From assembly GCF_014298075.1 (NCBI RefSeq), contig NZ_CP060418.1, forward strand, positions 124,001 through 188,000: 64,000 bases of DNA, in the 5' to 3' direction. Shown piece after piece: positions 11,928 through 22,501 of this stretch; position 1 is the stretch's first letter; every line of letters starts with the position of its first letter. The stretch is from Enterobacter sp. JUb54 (GTDB taxonomy: Bacteria > Pseudomonadota > Gammaproteobacteria > Enterobacterales > Enterobacteriaceae). The translations under genes and the position numbers were made by a program. The notes beneath the pieces were generated by a model. The model was not told the origin of the DNA, searched no databases, and saw only the letters and a list, made by a program, of their open reading frames with translations.

Positions 11928-12944
11928 ATGGCGGTTAAATCACTGAACAAAGGATATCTGGCACTGGCTGCTTCCATGCTGCTGGTTGCGCAGGCTCAGG
12001 CGACGGAACTGCTGAACAGTTCGTACGATGTGTCTCGCGAGCTGTTTGCGGCCCTGAACCCTCCGTTTGAGCAGCAGTGGGCTAAAGATAACGGCGGCGA
12101 TAAGCTGACCATTAAGCAGTCCCATGCTGGCTCCTCCAAGCAGGCGCTGGCGATCCTGCAGGGATTAAAAGCCGACGTGGTGACCTACAACCAGGTGACG
12201 GACGTACAGATCCTGCATGACAAAGGCAATCTGATTCCCGCCGACTGGCAAAGTCGCCTGCCGAACAACAGCTCGCCGTTCTACTCCACCATGGCATTCC
12301 TGGTGCGTAAGGGGAACCCGAAAGGGATCCACCAGTGGAGCGACCTGGTGCGCCCGGACGTGAAGCTGATTTTCCCGAACCCGAAAACCTCCGGTAACGC
12401 GCGCTATACCTATCTGGCTGCCTGGGGTGCCGCGGACAAAGCCGACGGTGGCGATAAAGCTAAAACCGAACAGTTTATGACCCAGTTCCTGAAAAACGTC
12501 GAAGTGTTTGATACCGGCGGTCGCGGTGCGACGACGACCTTCGTGGAACGTGGACTGGGCGATGTGCTGATTACGTTTGAATCGGAAGTGAACAATATCC
12601 GTAAACAGTATGAAGACCAGGGCTTCGAAGTCGTGGTGCCGAAGGTCAACATTCTGGCGGAGTTTCCGGTCGCGTGGGTGGATAAAAACGTGAAGGCGAA
12701 CGGTACCGAGAAAGCGGCGAAAGCCTACCTGAACTGGCTCTACAGCCCGCAGGCTCAGACCATCATTACCGATTACTACTATCGCGTGAACAACCCGAAA
12801 GTGATGGACTCTCTGAAGGATAAGTTCCCGCAGACCGAGCTGTTCCGTGTTGAAGATCAGTTTGGCTCCTGGCCGCAGGTGATGAAGACGCACTTTGTCA
12901 GCGGCGGTGAGCTGGACAAACTGCTGGCGGCGGGGCGTAAGTAA
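11928..12944 (+). CDS. cysP: Thiosulfate/sulfate-binding periplasmic protein CysP
   Basis: Periplasmic receptor of the CysPUWA ABC importer, preferring thiosulfate. 338 residues, the E. coli length. A Sec signal peptide ends at AQAQA (residue 25), and the mature protein starts TELLNSSYD. Family features include [15 protein letters not shown], the oxyanion-binding region, and [19 protein letters not shown]. The stop codon shares one base with the cysU start (TAATG), showing operon coupling. Expression is expected to need CysB. Confidence 0.96.
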   Translation: MAVKSLNKGYLALAASMLLVAQAQATELLNSSYDVSRELFAALNPPFEQQWAKDNGGDKLTIKQSHAGSSKQALAILQGLKADVVTYNQVTDVQILHDKGNLIPADWQSRLPNNSSPFYSTMAFLVRKGNPKGIHQWSDLVRPDVKLIFPNPKTSGNARYTYLAAWGAADKADGGDKAKTEQFMTQFLKNVEVFDTGGRGATTTFVERGLGDVLITFESEVNNIRKQYEDQGFEVVVPKVNILAEFPVAWVDKNVKANGTEKAAKAYLNWLYSPQAQTIITDYYYRVNNPKVMDSLKDKFPQTELFRVEDQFGSWPQVMKTHFVSGGELDKLLAAGRK

Positions 12945-13777
12945 TGTTTGCAGTTGCTTCTAAGCGCGTGCTGCCGGGGTTTACCCTTAGCCTCGGCACC
13001 AGCCTGCTGTTTGTGTGCTTGATTCTGCTGCTCCCCTTGAGCGCGTTGGTGATGCAGCTGGCGCAGATGACCTGGGGACAGTACTGGGAAGTGGTGACCA
13101 ACCCGCAGGTGGTCGCAGCCTATAAAGTCACGCTGCTGTCAGCGTTTGTGGCGTCCATTTTTAACGGCGTGTTTGGCCTGCTGATGGCCTGGATCCTGAC
13201 CCGCTATCGTTTCCCAGGCCGCACGCTGCTGGATGCGTTAATGGATCTGCCGTTCGCGCTGCCGACGGCGGTTGCGGGCCTGACGCTGGCTTCGCTGTTT
13301 TCGGTCAACGGCTTTTACGGCGAGTGGCTGGCGAAGTTTGATATCAAAGTGACCTATACCTGGCTCGGTATTGCGGTGGCGATGGCCTTTACCAGCATTC
13401 CGTTCGTGGTGCGTACGGTACAGCCGGTGCTTGAAGAACTGGGCCCGGAATACGAAGAAGCGGCGGAAACGCTGGGCGCAACGCGTCTGCAGAGTTTCCG
13501 TAAAGTGGTACTGCCGGAACTCTCACCGGCGTTGCTGGCGGGGATTGCGCTGTCGTTTACCCGCAGCCTGGGTGAGTTTGGCGCGGTTATTTTCATCGCC
13601 GGCAACATCGCGTGGAAAACCGAAGTCACCTCGCTGATGATTTTCGTGCGTTTGCAGGAGTTTGATTACCCGGCGGCGAGCGCCATTGCTTCGGTGATCC
13701 TCGCGGCGTCGCTGCTGCTGCTGTTTTCCATCAACACCCTGCAAAGTCGCTTTGGTCGACGTGTGGTAGGTCATTAA
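12944..13777 (+). CDS. cysU: Sulfate/thiosulfate ABC permease CysU (CysT)
   Basis: First inner-membrane permease subunit of the sulfate/thiosulfate importer. 277 residues with six expected membrane spans (for example 18-40, 64-86, 103-125, 210-233, 243-263). The EAA loop that contacts the CysA ATPase is clear: EEAAETLGATRLQSFRKVVLP, followed by LGEFGAVIFIAG. The start overlaps the cysP stop by one base and the gene's own stop overlaps the cysW start in the same way, giving equimolar synthesis. It forms a heterodimer with CysW. Confidence 0.95.
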   Translation: MFAVASKRVLPGFTLSLGTSLLFVCLILLLPLSALVMQLAQMTWGQYWEVVTNPQVVAAYKVTLLSAFVASIFNGVFGLLMAWILTRYRFPGRTLLDALMDLPFALPTAVAGLTLASLFSVNGFYGEWLAKFDIKVTYTWLGIAVAMAFTSIPFVVRTVQPVLEELGPEYEEAAETLGATRLQSFRKVVLPELSPALLAGIALSFTRSLGEFGAVIFIAGNIAWKTEVTSLMIFVRLQEFDYPAASAIASVILAASLLLLFSINTLQSRFGRRVVGH

Positions 13778-14652
13778 TGGCGGAAGTGACTCAATTGAAG
13801 CGTTATGACGCGCCTCGTATTAACTGGGGTAAATGGTTTCTGATTGGTACCGGGATGCTGGTGTCCGCCTTCATTCTGATTGTGCCGATGGTGTACATCT
13901 TTGTTCAGGCTTTCAGCAAAGGGCTGATGCCGGTGCTGCACAACCTGGCCGACCCGGACATGCTCCATGCTATCTGGCTGACGGTGATGATTGCCCTGAT
14001 TACCGTGCCGGTAAACCTGGTGTTCGGTACGCTGCTGGCGTGGCTGGTGACGCGTTTTACCTTCCCAGGTCGCCAGCTGCTGCTGACGTTGCTGGATATC
14101 CCGTTTGCCGTCTCGCCGGTGGTTGCCGGCCTTGTGTACCTGCTGTTTTACGGTTCGAACGGTCCGCTGGGCGGCTGGCTGGATGAGCACAACCTGCAGG
14201 TGATGTTTGCCTGGCCTGGCATGGTGCTGGCAACCATTTTCGTTACCTGTCCGTTTGTGGTGCGCGAGCTGGTGCCGGTGATGATGAGTCAGGGCAGTAA
14301 CGAAGATGAAGCGGCGATTTTGCTCGGCGCTTCCGGCTGGCAGATGTTCCGTCGGGTGACCCTGCCGAATATCCGCTGGGCGCTGTTATATGGTGTGGTG
14401 CTGACCAACGCCCGCGCTATCGGGGAGTTTGGCGCGGTATCGGTGGTATCAGGTTCGATCCGCGGTGAAACCCTGTCCCTGCCGCTGCAAATTGAACTGC
14501 TTGAGCAGGATTACAACACCGTAGGTTCCTTTACCGCCGCAGCTTTGCTGACGTTAATGGCTATTTTGACCTTGTTTTTAAAGAGTATGTTGCAATGGCG
14601 TCTGGCCAATCAGGAAAAACGCGCGCAACTGGAGGGGAATCATGAGCATTGA
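13777..14652 (+). CDS. cysW: Sulfate/thiosulfate ABC permease CysW
   Basis: Second permease subunit of the importer, 291 residues with six predicted membrane spans. The EAA motif reads [20 protein letters not shown], close to that of CysU, and [11 protein letters not shown] follows as in the partner subunit. The N-terminal 20 residues are cytoplasmic and basic. The stop lies 11 bases inside cysA. The strong similarity between CysU and CysW reflects an old duplication. Confidence 0.95.
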   Translation: MAEVTQLKRYDAPRINWGKWFLIGTGMLVSAFILIVPMVYIFVQAFSKGLMPVLHNLADPDMLHAIWLTVMIALITVPVNLVFGTLLAWLVTRFTFPGRQLLLTLLDIPFAVSPVVAGLVYLLFYGSNGPLGGWLDEHNLQVMFAWPGMVLATIFVTCPFVVRELVPVMMSQGSNEDEAAILLGASGWQMFRRVTLPNIRWALLYGVVLTNARAIGEFGAVSVVSGSIRGETLSLPLQIELLEQDYNTVGSFTAAALLTLMAILTLFLKSMLQWRLANQEKRAQLEGNHEH

Positions 14653-15736
14653 GATCGTTAATATTAAGAAATCTTTCGGCCGCACTCAGGTGCTGAACGA
14701 TATCTCTTTGGACATTCCTTCCGGGCAGATGGTCGCGCTGCTGGGGCCATCCGGCTCCGGGAAAACCACGCTGCTGCGGATCATCGCCGGGCTGGAGAAT
14801 CAATCCAGCGGCCATATTCGTTTCCACGGTACCGACGTGAGCCGGGTACACGCCCGCGACCGTAAAGTGGGCTTCGTGTTCCAGCACTACGCGCTGTTCC
14901 GTCATATGACGGTGTTCGAAAATATCGCTTTCGGCCTGACGGTGCTGCCGCGTCGTGAACGTCCAAACGCCGCCGGGATCAAAGAGAAAGTTACCCGTTT
15001 GCTGGAAATGGTACAGCTGGCCCATCTGGCTGACCGTTACCCGGCCCAGCTGTCCGGTGGTCAGAAGCAGCGCGTGGCCCTGGCGCGCGCGCTGGCGGTG
15101 GAGCCTCAGATTCTGTTGCTGGATGAGCCTTTCGGCGCGCTGGATGCGCAGGTGCGTAAAGAGCTGCGCCGCTGGCTGCGTCAACTGCATGAAGAGCTGA
15201 AGTTTACCAGCGTGTTTGTAACCCACGACCAGGAAGAGGCGATGGAAGTCGCTGACCGCGTGGTGGTCATGAGCCAGGGCAATATTGAACAAGCCGATGC
15301 GCCTGAACGAGTCTGGCGTGAGCCGTCCACCCGTTTTGTGCTGGAGTTTATGGGCGAAGTGAACCGCCTGAAAGGCACCATCCGCGGCGGTCAGTTCCAT
15401 GTGGGCGCCCATCGCTGGCCGCTGGGCTATACGCCGAGCTATCAAGGGCCGGTCGATCTGTTCCTGCGTCCCTGGGAAGTCGATATCAGCCGTCGAACCA
15501 GCCTGGATTCCCCGTTACCGGTACAGGTACTGGAAGCCAGCCCGAAAGGCCACTACACCCAATTAGTGGTGCAGCCGTTAGGCTGGTACGACGAACCGCT
15601 GACCGTGGTACTGCCGGGCGAAGACGCACCTTCTCGCGGCGAACGTCTGTTCGTTGGCTTACAGAATGCGCGACTCTATAACGGTAACGAGCGAATCGAA
15701 CCGCGTGAGGCGCTTGCTCTGGCGGAATCAGCCTGA
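14642..15736 (+). CDS. cysA: Sulfate/thiosulfate ABC importer ATPase CysA
   Basis: ATPase that powers the CysPUWA importer at the cytoplasmic face of the membrane. 364 residues. Nucleotide-binding domain (1-235): Walker [13 protein letters not shown]-loop, signature [15 protein letters not shown], Walker [13 protein letters not shown] and switch His in [11 protein letters not shown]. Residues about 240-350 form the regulatory TOBE-type domain usual for sulfate ATPases. Its ATG (14642) precedes the cysW stop by 11 bases with GGAGGGG as ribosome site. Confidence 0.96.
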   Translation: MSIEIVNIKKSFGRTQVLNDISLDIPSGQMVALLGPSGSGKTTLLRIIAGLENQSSGHIRFHGTDVSRVHARDRKVGFVFQHYALFRHMTVFENIAFGLTVLPRRERPNAAGIKEKVTRLLEMVQLAHLADRYPAQLSGGQKQRVALARALAVEPQILLLDEPFGALDAQVRKELRRWLRQLHEELKFTSVFVTHDQEEAMEVADRVVVMSQGNIEQADAPERVWREPSTRFVLEFMGEVNRLKGTIRGGQFHVGAHRWPLGYTPSYQGPVDLFLRPWEVDISRRTSLDSPLPVQVLEASPKGHYTQLVVQPLGWYDEPLTVVLPGEDAPSRGERLFVGLQNARLYNGNERIEPREALALAESA

Positions 15737-15780
15737 TAGCTTAATCGCTAGTTTATCGCTGTTCCGACAACGGCAGGGTG

Positions 15781-15860
15781 TGGTAGCCCGGATAAGACGT
15801 CCTGCGTCGAACTCCGGAGATAATTGCAGGCCGGGTAAGCACAACGTACCCGGCCTTTTT
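15781..15860 (+). terminator. cysA terminator with REP-like sequence
   Basis: 15781-15820 (GCCCGGATAAGACG... CGTCG) looks like a degenerate REP element. 15829-15855 forms the stem GGCCGGGTA / TACCCGGCC, followed by TTTTT at 15856-15860, a good intrinsic terminator 14 bases before the cysM start. It may reduce read-through from cysA into cysM. Confidence 0.65.
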
Positions 15861-15874
15861 ATTGGGTAAAAACC

Positions 15875-16786
15875 GTGAATACATTAGAACAAACCATCGG
15901 CAATACTCCTCTGGTGAAGTTGCAACGACTGGGGCCGGATAACGGCAGTGAAATCTGGGTCAAACTGGAAGGCAATAACCCGGCGGGTTCCGTGAAGGAT
16001 CGTGCCGCGCTTTCGATGATTGTTGAAGCGGAAAAACGGGGTGAAATAGCCCCCGGCGACGTCCTGATCGAAGCCACCAGCGGCAACACCGGCATTGCGC
16101 TGGCGATGATCGCGGCGCTGAAAGGCTACCAGATGAAGCTTCTGATGCCCGACAACATGAGCCAGGAGCGCCGTGCGGCCATGCGTGCCTACGGTGCAGA
16201 GCTGATTCTGGTGACCAAAGAGCAGGGGATGGAAGGCGCGCGTGATCTGGCGCTGGAGATGGCGCAGCGTGGCGAAGGTAAATTGCTGGATCAGTTTAAC
16301 AACCCAGACAATCCCTATGCCCATTACACCACCACCGGGCCGGAAATCTGGCAGCAAACTCAAGGACGTATAACCCATTTCGTTTCCAGCATGGGCACCA
16401 CCGGCACCATTACCGGCGTGTCTCGCTTTCTGCGCGAGCAGGATAAGCCGGTGAGCATCGTGGGGCTGCAGCCGGAAGAGGGCAGCAGTATTCCGGGGAT
16501 CCGTCGCTGGCCGGCAGAATATATGCCGGGGATTTTTAATGCCTCGCTGGTTGATGCGGTGCTCGATATTCACCAGCAGGAGGCGGAAAGCACCATGCGT
16601 ATGCTGGCGGTGCGGGAAGGTATTTTTTGCGGTGTTAGCTCCGGCGGTGCGGTGGCCGGTGCCCTACGTATCGCGCGTGAAAACCCCGGAGCGGTGGTGG
16701 TGGCGATCGTCTGCGATCGTGGCGATCGCTACTTGTCCACCGGCGTTTTCGGCGAAGAGCACTTCAGCCAGGGCGCAGGCATTTAA
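15875..16786 (+). CDS. cysM: Cysteine synthase B
   Basis: PLP enzyme making cysteine from O-acetylserine with sulfide, or S-sulfocysteine with thiosulfate; the latter fits its position behind a thiosulfate importer. 303 residues, the E. coli CysM length. Lys41 in AGSVKDRA is the PLP lysine; the phosphate/substrate loop is [10 protein letters not shown], and SMGTTGTITG holds the cofactor phosphate. Translation starts with GTG (15875), supported by alignment to the family. The stop interlocks with the convergent NTF2-like gene, sharing TTAA. Confidence 0.96.
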   Translation: MNTLEQTIGNTPLVKLQRLGPDNGSEIWVKLEGNNPAGSVKDRAALSMIVEAEKRGEIAPGDVLIEATSGNTGIALAMIAALKGYQMKLLMPDNMSQERRAAMRAYGAELILVTKEQGMEGARDLALEMAQRGEGKLLDQFNNPDNPYAHYTTTGPEIWQQTQGRITHFVSSMGTTGTITGVSRFLREQDKPVSIVGLQPEEGSSIPGIRRWPAEYMPGIFNASLVDAVLDIHQQEAESTMRMLAVREGIFCGVSSGGAVAGALRIARENPGAVVVAIVCDRGDRYLSTGVFGEEHFSQGAGI

Positions 16787-17184
16787 CTGACCGGCGGGTC
16801 CAGCAGGTCGGTACCGTAGGAGTTATCGACGGTACACAGCCAGCGTTCTCCCTCCTGGCGAAAAACATAGGTTGCGCGCCGCGTAACCTGTGTGGTTCCT
16901 CCCTCCGGGGTCGGGATATCCAGCCGGGTTTCCATTATCACCAGCGCATTATCGCCCCCTTCCAGAATCTCCATTCTGCCCTGCGTCACGACCAGACGGT
17001 GCTGAAAATAGTCAGCAATCGCGATAAAGGCTTTGCGGATATTCTCCTTGCCCTTGACCACCATGCCCGGTTTGACCACCAGCAGGGCATCTTCGGCGTA
17101 GTATTCCATGAGCGTGACGTAGTCTTCCTGCGATATTGCACGATCGCAGGCTTCAATGGTGGCTTTTAGCTGCGGATTGACCAT
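16783..17184 (-). CDS. NTF2-like (SnoaL/SgcJ-type) protein
   Basis: A 133-residue protein with the cone-shaped NTF2-like fold pattern: N-terminal helix (LKATIEACDRAI), YYAEDALLV strand region, the KGKENIRKAF helix and a C-terminal beta sheet ending in RWLCTVDNSYG. Members of this group (SgcJ/EcaC/DUF4440) are often annotated as oxidoreductases or ketosteroid isomerase-like proteins, but the substrate cannot be read from the sequence. It is not part of the E. coli K-12 gene order as I recall it. Its stop codon overlaps that of cysM by four bases. Confidence 0.75.
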   Translation of the reverse strand: MVNPQLKATIEACDRAISQEDYVTLMEYYAEDALLVVKPGMVVKGKENIRKAFIAIADYFQHRLVVTQGRMEILEGGDNALVIMETRLDIPTPEGGTTQVTRRATYVFRQEGERWLCTVDNSYGTDLLDPPVS

Positions 17185-17249
17185 GTGTTATCTCCGGGGA
17201 ATGGGATGGCGTGCGGCTGACCCGCGCGTCTGTTTCGATATTACCTGCG

Positions 17250-18545
17250 TCAGGGGCGCAGCACGAGGCGTAAATCATTGGTCAACTGGTGAATCTGAGC
17301 GTCGCTCAAGGCGCCGAGCGACAGCCGTAGCCCGTGGGATGGGGCATCAATAGCGAAAATTTCACCTTCACGAACCAGCCAGCCGGCGCGGGCTAAACGC
17401 AGAGCCACGGGTTGGGCGGGTTCGTTCAACGGTAGCCAGAAGTTGAGACCATCTCCAGCAGGGAGCGGGTCAAAGCCGTGGCACGCCAGGGCAGCAGCCA
17501 GCGTTTCATTTTGCTGGCGATAATGGCGCCGGCTTCGCTCCAGTACATCAGTAAAGGTACCGTCGCTCAGGCAGGCGAAGGCCAGTTCCTGCAGCAGATG
17601 GCTGACCCACTGGCTGCCGGCATTGAGCCGCAGGCGCAACGCCGCCGAGGTGGTGCTATCGCTGGCGACAAACGCCAGCCGCAGGTCCGGCCCGAGGGTT
17701 TTGGACATTGAGCGCACCAGCGCCCAGCGCTGTGTCGTCGCCGGGAGCGGCGAGTGCCAGGGCGCTGACGATAGCAGCGCGAAGTGGTCATCGATAATCA
17801 CCAGCACCTGCGGATAGCGGGCCAGTACTTCCTGAATCGCCATGGCACGGGCGTCGCTGAGGCTGCAGCCGGTAGGATTATGCGCGCGGGGCGTGACGAT
17901 GACCGCACGAGCGCCGTTGCGTAGGGCAATCTCCAGCGCTTCAGGTTGCATTCCCTGCTCATCGACCGCCACCGGGCAGGCGTTAAAGCCGGTGTAGCGC
18001 AGCATGTTGATGCTGCTGAGGAAGCAAGGGTCTTCGACGACCACGCCATCGCCAGGAAGCAGCAGGGCGCAGAGCAGGCGCTCCAGCGCGTCGATAGCGC
18101 CGCTGGTCAGGTTAATCTCGGCATCTCTTTGCAAATCCTCGTGCATCCAGCGCTGCGCCCAGCGTCGCAGCTCAGGCTTGACGGCGTCGTCGCCATAGAG
18201 ATGCGGGGTCAGGGAGAGCTGGCTCAGATAGCGGGTGAGATCGGGCAGAAGGCGTGGGTCCGGATTGCCGCTGGAGATATCGTTCAGCGGGGAGGCGGGA
18301 TCCCGGCCTTCCAGCGCCGGCGGCGTGGTCAACCCTCTGATAACCGTTCCGTTACGGCCCTGGCTGCTGGCCAGACCAGTGCTGACCAGCCGTTTGTAAG
18401 CGGCGGCTACAGTATTGCGGTTAACCGTCAGGTCCGCCGCCAGCTCTCGTACCGGAGGCAGAGAGGCTCCGGGTTTTAATACTCCGCTCTGGACCAGATG
18501 GCGGATGTTATCAAAAATCTCACTGGCGGTTTTTCCAACGATCAT
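17250..18545 (-). CDS. ptsJ: MocR-type regulator PtsJ
   Basis: Transcription factor fusing an N-terminal GntR-type winged helix (about residues 1-70; PPVRELAADLTVNRNTVAAA) to a class I aminotransferase-like domain that binds PLP (about 90-431; SMSKTLGPDLRLAF with the PLP lysine, TPRAHNPTGCS). In Salmonella the homologue controls the divergent pdxK gene in response to vitamin B6 forms, and the same arrangement exists here. The second of two adjacent ATGs (18545) was chosen because it has the better spacing from AGGTCA. The protein is about as long as E. coli PtsJ (430 residues). Confidence 0.92.
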   Translation of the reverse strand: MIVGKTASEIFDNIRHLVQSGVLKPGASLPPVRELAADLTVNRNTVAAAYKRLVSTGLASSQGRNGTVIRGLTTPPALEGRDPASPLNDISSGNPDPRLLPDLTRYLSQLSLTPHLYGDDAVKPELRRWAQRWMHEDLQRDAEINLTSGAIDALERLLCALLLPGDGVVVEDPCFLSSINMLRYTGFNACPVAVDEQGMQPEALEIALRNGARAVIVTPRAHNPTGCSLSDARAMAIQEVLARYPQVLVIIDDHFALLSSAPWHSPLPATTQRWALVRSMSKTLGPDLRLAFVASDSTTSAALRLRLNAGSQWVSHLLQELAFACLSDGTFTDVLERSRRHYRQQNETLAAALACHGFDPLPAGDGLNFWLPLNEPAQPVALRLARAGWLVREGEIFAIDAPSHGLRLSLGALSDAQIHQLTNDLRLVLRP

Positions 18546-18627
18546 CATTGACCTATGACAAAATGGATTTTAGCATAGGACGAATGATAATCAGGGTGTG
18601 ACCCGCTGTCCAGCGGGGGGAGAAGGG
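18546..18627. promoter_or_regulatory. ptsJ/pdxK divergent control region
   Basis: 82 bases between the two starts, the expected binding region for PtsJ. The hairpin-forming CCCGCT-gtcc-AGCGGG at 18603-18618 lies in the pdxK leader, overlapping the region just before its ribosome site. Confidence 0.4.
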
Positions 18628-19485
18628 ATGGGCCAGCAAGACGAAATACAATCGGTGCTCTTCAATGACAAGAGCCGGGCGCTGCAGGTCGATATCGTCG
18701 CCGTGCAGTCGCAGGTGGTGTACGGTAGCGTCGGCAACAGCATTGCGGTACCGGCCATTAAACAGCATGGACTGCGGGTTATGGCGGTGCCGACCGTGTT
18801 ATTTAGCAATACTCCGCACTACGATACCTTCTACGGCGGGATGATCCCGGAAGCGTGGTTTACAGGCTATTTGCAGGCCCTTGAGGAGCGCGATGCGCTG
18901 CGTGAGTTGCGGGCGGTGACTACGGGTTATATGGGCAGCGCGATACAGATTGAACGCCTGGCGCAGTGGCTACACCGAATTCGCGAATCCCATCCCCATC
19001 TGTGTATTCTTGTCGATCCGGTGATTGGCGATGTGGATAGCGGCATCTACGTGAAGGCCGAAATCCCGGATGCCTATCGTCAGCATCTGCTGCCGCTGGC
19101 CGAGGGCATTACGCCAAACCTGTTTGAGCTGGAAACGCTGAGCGGGATGCCTTGTCATAATCAGCAGGAAGCGGTGATTGCCGCGCGTAGTCTGTTATCT
19201 GATACCTTGAAGTGGGTGGTCATTACCAGCGCGCCAGGCGTCGACAACGCGACGATCAACCTGCTGGTGGTTACGGCGGATTCTGTTGAGGTGGTGGTCC
19301 ATCCGCGGGTCGAAACGGATTTGAAGGGAACCGGCGATCTGTTCTGTGCCGAGTTGATTAGCGGGCTGGTTTCTGGTCTGGCGCTGGGAGAAGCGACGCA
19401 CGCTGCGGCGCAACGCGTTCTGGCGGTGATGACCTGGACTGCGCAACAGGGTTGCGATGAGCTGATTCTGCCGCCGCTGGCGTGA
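18628..19485 (+). CDS. pdxK: Pyridoxal/pyridoxine/pyridoxamine kinase
   Basis: Phosphorylates B6 vitamers with ATP in the salvage route to PLP. 285 residues of the ribokinase-like fold: N-terminal [30 protein letters not shown], and the ATP/anion hole [14 protein letters not shown] with the catalytic Asp. The start at 18628 follows GGGAGAAGGG; the ten-codon extension upstream lacks a ribosome site and covers a hairpin. The divergent ptsJ gene is its likely regulator. A strong terminator separates it from crr. Confidence 0.95.
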   Translation: MGQQDEIQSVLFNDKSRALQVDIVAVQSQVVYGSVGNSIAVPAIKQHGLRVMAVPTVLFSNTPHYDTFYGGMIPEAWFTGYLQALEERDALRELRAVTTGYMGSAIQIERLAQWLHRIRESHPHLCILVDPVIGDVDSGIYVKAEIPDAYRQHLLPLAEGITPNLFELETLSGMPCHNQQEAVIAARSLLSDTLKWVVITSAPGVDNATINLLVVTADSVEVVVHPRVETDLKGTGDLFCAELISGLVSGLALGEATHAAAQRVLAVMTWTAQQGCDELILPPLA

Positions 19486-19499
19486 GGTCTTTGCGATAA

Positions 19500-19527
19500 A
19501 AAAATGGCGCCGGAAGGCGCCATTTTT
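19500..19527. terminator. Bidirectional terminator between pdxK and crr
   Basis: Perfect stem AAAAATGGCGCC / GGCGCCATTTTT with loop GGAA; T-runs on both strands. It ends pdxK from the left and ptsHI-crr from the right. Confidence 0.85.
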
Positions 19528-19540
19528 TCTGCGGCAAGAA

Positions 19541-20050
19541 TTACTTCTTGATGCGAATGACCGGGGTTTCACCCACGGTTACGCTACCGGACAGTTTGAT
19601 CAGCTCTTTGATCTCGTCCATGTTGGAGATAACAACCGGAGTCAGGGTAGACTTGGCTTTCTCTTCCAGCAGCGGCAGATCGAATTCGATGACCGGGTCA
19701 CCGACTTTCACACGCTGACCTTCTTCGGCAATGCGTTTGAAGCCTTCGCCTTTCAGCTCAACGGTATCAATACCGAAGTGAACGAAAAGTTCGATACCAC
19801 TATCAGATTCAATAGAGAATGCATGGTTGGTTTCAAAGATTTTACCGATGGTACCATCTACCGGCGCTACCATTTTGTTGCCGGTAGGTTTGATAGCAAT
19901 GCCATCACCCACAATTTTTTCCGCAAAAACTACATCCGGCACGTCTTCGATGTTGACGATCTCGCCAGAGAGCGGAGCAACAATCTCAATAGTTCCGGAG
20001 TCTTTTTTGTCATCAGAAACCAGAGATTTCAATTTATCGAACAAACCCAT
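19541..20050 (-). CDS. crr: Glucose-specific PTS enzyme IIA (IIAGlc)
   Basis: Takes phosphate from HPr and passes it to IIBGlc; its phosphorylation state controls adenylate cyclase and inducer exclusion. 169 residues, E. coli length. The active-site His is in [12 protein letters not shown], with the second conserved His in NHAFSIES. The amphipathic N-terminus [16 protein letters not shown] is the membrane-association segment. It is last in the ptsHI-crr operon, 42 bases after ptsI; an internal crr promoter is known in E. coli ptsI. Confidence 0.97.
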   Translation of the reverse strand: MGLFDKLKSLVSDDKKDSGTIEIVAPLSGEIVNIEDVPDVVFAEKIVGDGIAIKPTGNKMVAPVDGTIGKIFETNHAFSIESDSGIELFVHFGIDTVELKGEGFKRIAEEGQRVKVGDPVIEFDLPLLEEKAKSTLTPVVISNMDEIKELIKLSGSVTVGETPVIRIKK

Positions 20051-20092
20051 GATCTTCTCCTAAGCAGTAATTTGGGCCGCGCATCTCGTTGA

Positions 20093-21820
20093 TTAGCAGA
20101 TTGTTTTTTCTTCAATGAACTTGTTAACCAGCGTCATTAACTCGTCCGTTGTCGGTTGAGCAAGAGCCTGCTCTGCTAATACTTTCGCATCTTCGAAGTT
20201 CGTGTTACGAATAATCTTCTTGATACGCGGGATGGAAATGGCGCTCATAGAGAATTCGTCCAGCCCCATACCCAGCAACAGAAGTGTAGCACGTTCATCG
20301 CCCGCAAGCTCACCACACATGCCAGTCCATTTTCCTTCAGCGTGAGAAGCATCAATAACTTGCTTAATCAGCGTCAGGACAGATGGCGACATTGGCTGGT
20401 AAAGATGTGAAATCATATCATTACCACGGTCAACTGCCAGAGTATATTGCGTTAAATCATTGGTTCCGATACTAAAGAAATCGACTTCTTTTGCTAAATG
20501 ACGAGCAATCGTTGCCGCGGCTGGTGTTTCAACCATCACGCCGACTTCGATGGTTTCGTCGAATGCTTTGCCTTCGTCACGCAGTTCCTGCTTGTAGATT
20601 TCAATCTCTTTCTTCAGTGCACGCACTTCTTCAACAGAGATGATCATCGGGAACATGATGCGAAGTTTACCGAAAGCAGAGGCACGCAGGATGGCGCGAA
20701 CCTGGTCACGCAGGATCTCTTTACGATCCATCGCGATACGCACGGCACGCCAGCCGAGGAACGGGTTCTCTTCTTTCGGGAAGTTCATGTACGGCAGTTC
20801 TTTGTCGCCGCCGATGTCCATGGTGCGCACGATGACGGCCTGAGAGCCACAGGCCTCAGCAACCGCTTTGTAGGCAGCGAACTGTTCTTCTTCAGTTGGC
20901 AGCGCGTCACGGTCCATGAACAGGAATTCTGTACGATACAGGCCTACGCCTTCTGCGCCGTTGCGCTCTGCGCCATCGACGTCACGTACGGTACCAATGT
21001 TGGCACAGACTTCAACCTGATGTCCGTCCAGCGTAATCGCCGGCAGATCTTTCAGTTTAGCCAGCTCCGCTTTTTCTTCTGCGACCTGGGCCTGCAGATT
21101 GCGCAGCTCTTCGATTTGTTCGTTGGTCGGGTTAACCAGAACCTGGTTATTGACCGCGTCGAGGACCAGATAATCGCCGTTTTTCACCTGCGTGGTGACG
21201 CTACCGGTGCCCACGATGGCCGGCAGTTCAAGAGAACGCGCCATGATAGAGGTGTGGGAAGTACGGCCACCAGCGTCGGTGATGAAACCCAGCACCTTGT
21301 TCAGGTTCAGCTGTGCGGTTTCCGACGGGGTGAGATCGGCTGCAACCAGAATCACTTCGTCCTGGATTGCGCTCAGATCGATAATTGCCAGACCGAGGAT
21401 ATTGCGCAGCAGACGCTTACCGATATCACGTACGTCAGCGGCACGTTCTTTCAGGTATTCATCGTCCAGCTCTTCCAGCGCAGTGGCCTGACCTTCGATA
21501 ATTTCATTGGCTGCCGCGTCGGCAGTCATGTGCTTATCTTTAATCAGGGCTATGATTTCCTGCTCAAGCTCCTCATCTTCCAGCAGCATGATGTGCCCTT
21601 CGAAGATGGCTTCTTTTTCTTCACCGAAAGTTTCACCAGCTTTGGTTTTGATGACCTCCAGCTGGGCGGAGGCCTTGGTGCGGCCGCTCAGGAAACGTTC
21701 GACTTCCTGGTCAACCTTATCGGCAGAAATTTTCTTCCGGTCGATGACAATTTCGTCTTCTTTCAGCAGGAGAGCCTTACCGAAAGCGATACCCGGGGAT
21801 GCTAAAATGCCTGAAATCAT
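20093..21820 (-). CDS. ptsI: PTS enzyme I
   Basis: Cytoplasmic phosphotransferase that starts the sugar PTS cascade by moving phosphate from PEP to HPr. 575 residues, E. coli length. N-terminal HPr-binding and phosphohistidine domains include [13 protein letters not shown] with the phosphorylated His189. The C-terminal PEP-binding barrel contains [20 protein letters not shown] and the signature [13 protein letters not shown]. It lies between ptsH (44 bases upstream) and crr. Confidence 0.97.
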   Translation of the reverse strand: MISGILASPGIAFGKALLLKEDEIVIDRKKISADKVDQEVERFLSGRTKASAQLEVIKTKAGETFGEEKEAIFEGHIMLLEDEELEQEIIALIKDKHMTADAAANEIIEGQATALEELDDEYLKERAADVRDIGKRLLRNILGLAIIDLSAIQDEVILVAADLTPSETAQLNLNKVLGFITDAGGRTSHTSIMARSLELPAIVGTGSVTTQVKNGDYLVLDAVNNQVLVNPTNEQIEELRNLQAQVAEEKAELAKLKDLPAITLDGHQVEVCANIGTVRDVDGAERNGAEGVGLYRTEFLFMDRDALPTEEEQFAAYKAVAEACGSQAVIVRTMDIGGDKELPYMNFPKEENPFLGWRAVRIAMDRKEILRDQVRAILRASAFGKLRIMFPMIISVEEVRALKKEIEIYKQELRDEGKAFDETIEVGVMVETPAAATIARHLAKEVDFFSIGTNDLTQYTLAVDRGNDMISHLYQPMSPSVLTLIKQVIDASHAEGKWTGMCGELAGDERATLLLLGMGLDEFSMSAISIPRIKKIIRNTNFEDAKVLAEQALAQPTTDELMTLVNKFIEEKTIC

Positions 21821-21864
21821 AACCCTACCTTACTTGTGACTGATATTAAAAAGAACCCGTGAAC

Positions 21865-22122
21865 TTATTCGAGTTCAGCCATCAGTTTTACCAGATGCTC
21901 AACTGCTTTTTGCTCATCTTCGCCTTCAGCGGAGATGGTTACAACGGTACCCTGAGTCAGACCCAGAGTTTGCAGTTTGAACAAGCTTTTGGCGCTGGCG
22001 CTTTTGCCGTTGGAGGTCACAGTGATCTCAGAAGTGAAGCCTTTCGCTTCTTTAACAAACTGAGCAGCAGGGCGGGTGTGCAGACCGTTCGGAGCGGTAA
22101 TGGTAACTTCTTGCTGGAACAT
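21865..22122 (-). CDS. ptsH: Phosphocarrier protein HPr
   Basis: 85-residue phosphocarrier between enzyme I and all sugar IIA domains. His15 in [10 protein letters not shown] is the phosphorylation site; Ser46 lies in the region KSASAKSLF that contacts partners. The operon leader upstream is very similar to that of E. coli and retains two promoters. It is the first gene of ptsHI-crr. Confidence 0.98.
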
Positions 22123-22162
22123 TATATTTCCCCAACTTATAGGTTTAGTGTTGTGGACCTAA

Positions 22163-22191
22163 AGTCTAGCCTAACGGCGAGGCTTTAGCCT
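22163..22191 (-). promoter_or_regulatory. ptsH promoter P1
   Basis: On the minus strand TAGACT (22163-22168) is the -10 element and AGGCTA (22186-22191), 17 bases away, the weak -35. The surrounding bases match my recollection of E. coli ptsHp1, including CTAGACTTTAG. Confidence 0.6.
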
Positions 22192-22288
22192 GTATTGTTA
22201 GCGCCGGCGTTACGTGTCTGGCTAAGGTGTCAACAGCGTGTTTGCTGTGAGGACCATCTGGCCGTTGACGTCTGGCACGTCATTAAAC

Positions 22289-22318
22289 ATTATGCAGCGA
22301 AAGGAAGACTTGAACCAA
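22289..22318 (-). promoter_or_regulatory. ptsH promoter P0
   Basis: Minus-strand CATAAT (22289-22294) and TTGGTT (22313-22318) with an 18-base spacer. The region TTTATGATTTGG... is nearly identical to E. coli ptsHp0, which is activated by CRP. The rest of the 22123-22501 spacer shows only the cysK terminator. Confidence 0.6.
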
Positions 22319-22451
22319 ATCATAAAATCGATTCAGCACGTGGAAATCCGATTTTGAATAATTTCGCGCATCAAAATAAATGTGTTGGTTAAATACCAGA
22401 CCCTACGCGGTGAATCAATGCCAGGAGGGGTAAAACTTTGACGTATGCCAC

Positions 22452-22479
22452 AAAAAAGCACCTAAAAAGGTGCTTTTTT
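22452..22479 (-). terminator. cysK terminator
   Basis: Perfect stem AAAAAAGCACC / GGTGCTTTTTT with loop TAAAAA, 23 bases beyond the cysK stop, separating it from ptsH. Confidence 0.85.
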
Positions 22480-22501
22480 ACACGATGCTAGCCGGATGGC
22501 A

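Noticed and set aside
20498-21805. A 435-codon plus-strand frame opposite ptsI
   Set aside because: Antisense to a highly expressed gene with biased codons, Phe/Gln-rich low-complexity translation, no ribosome site and no known family.
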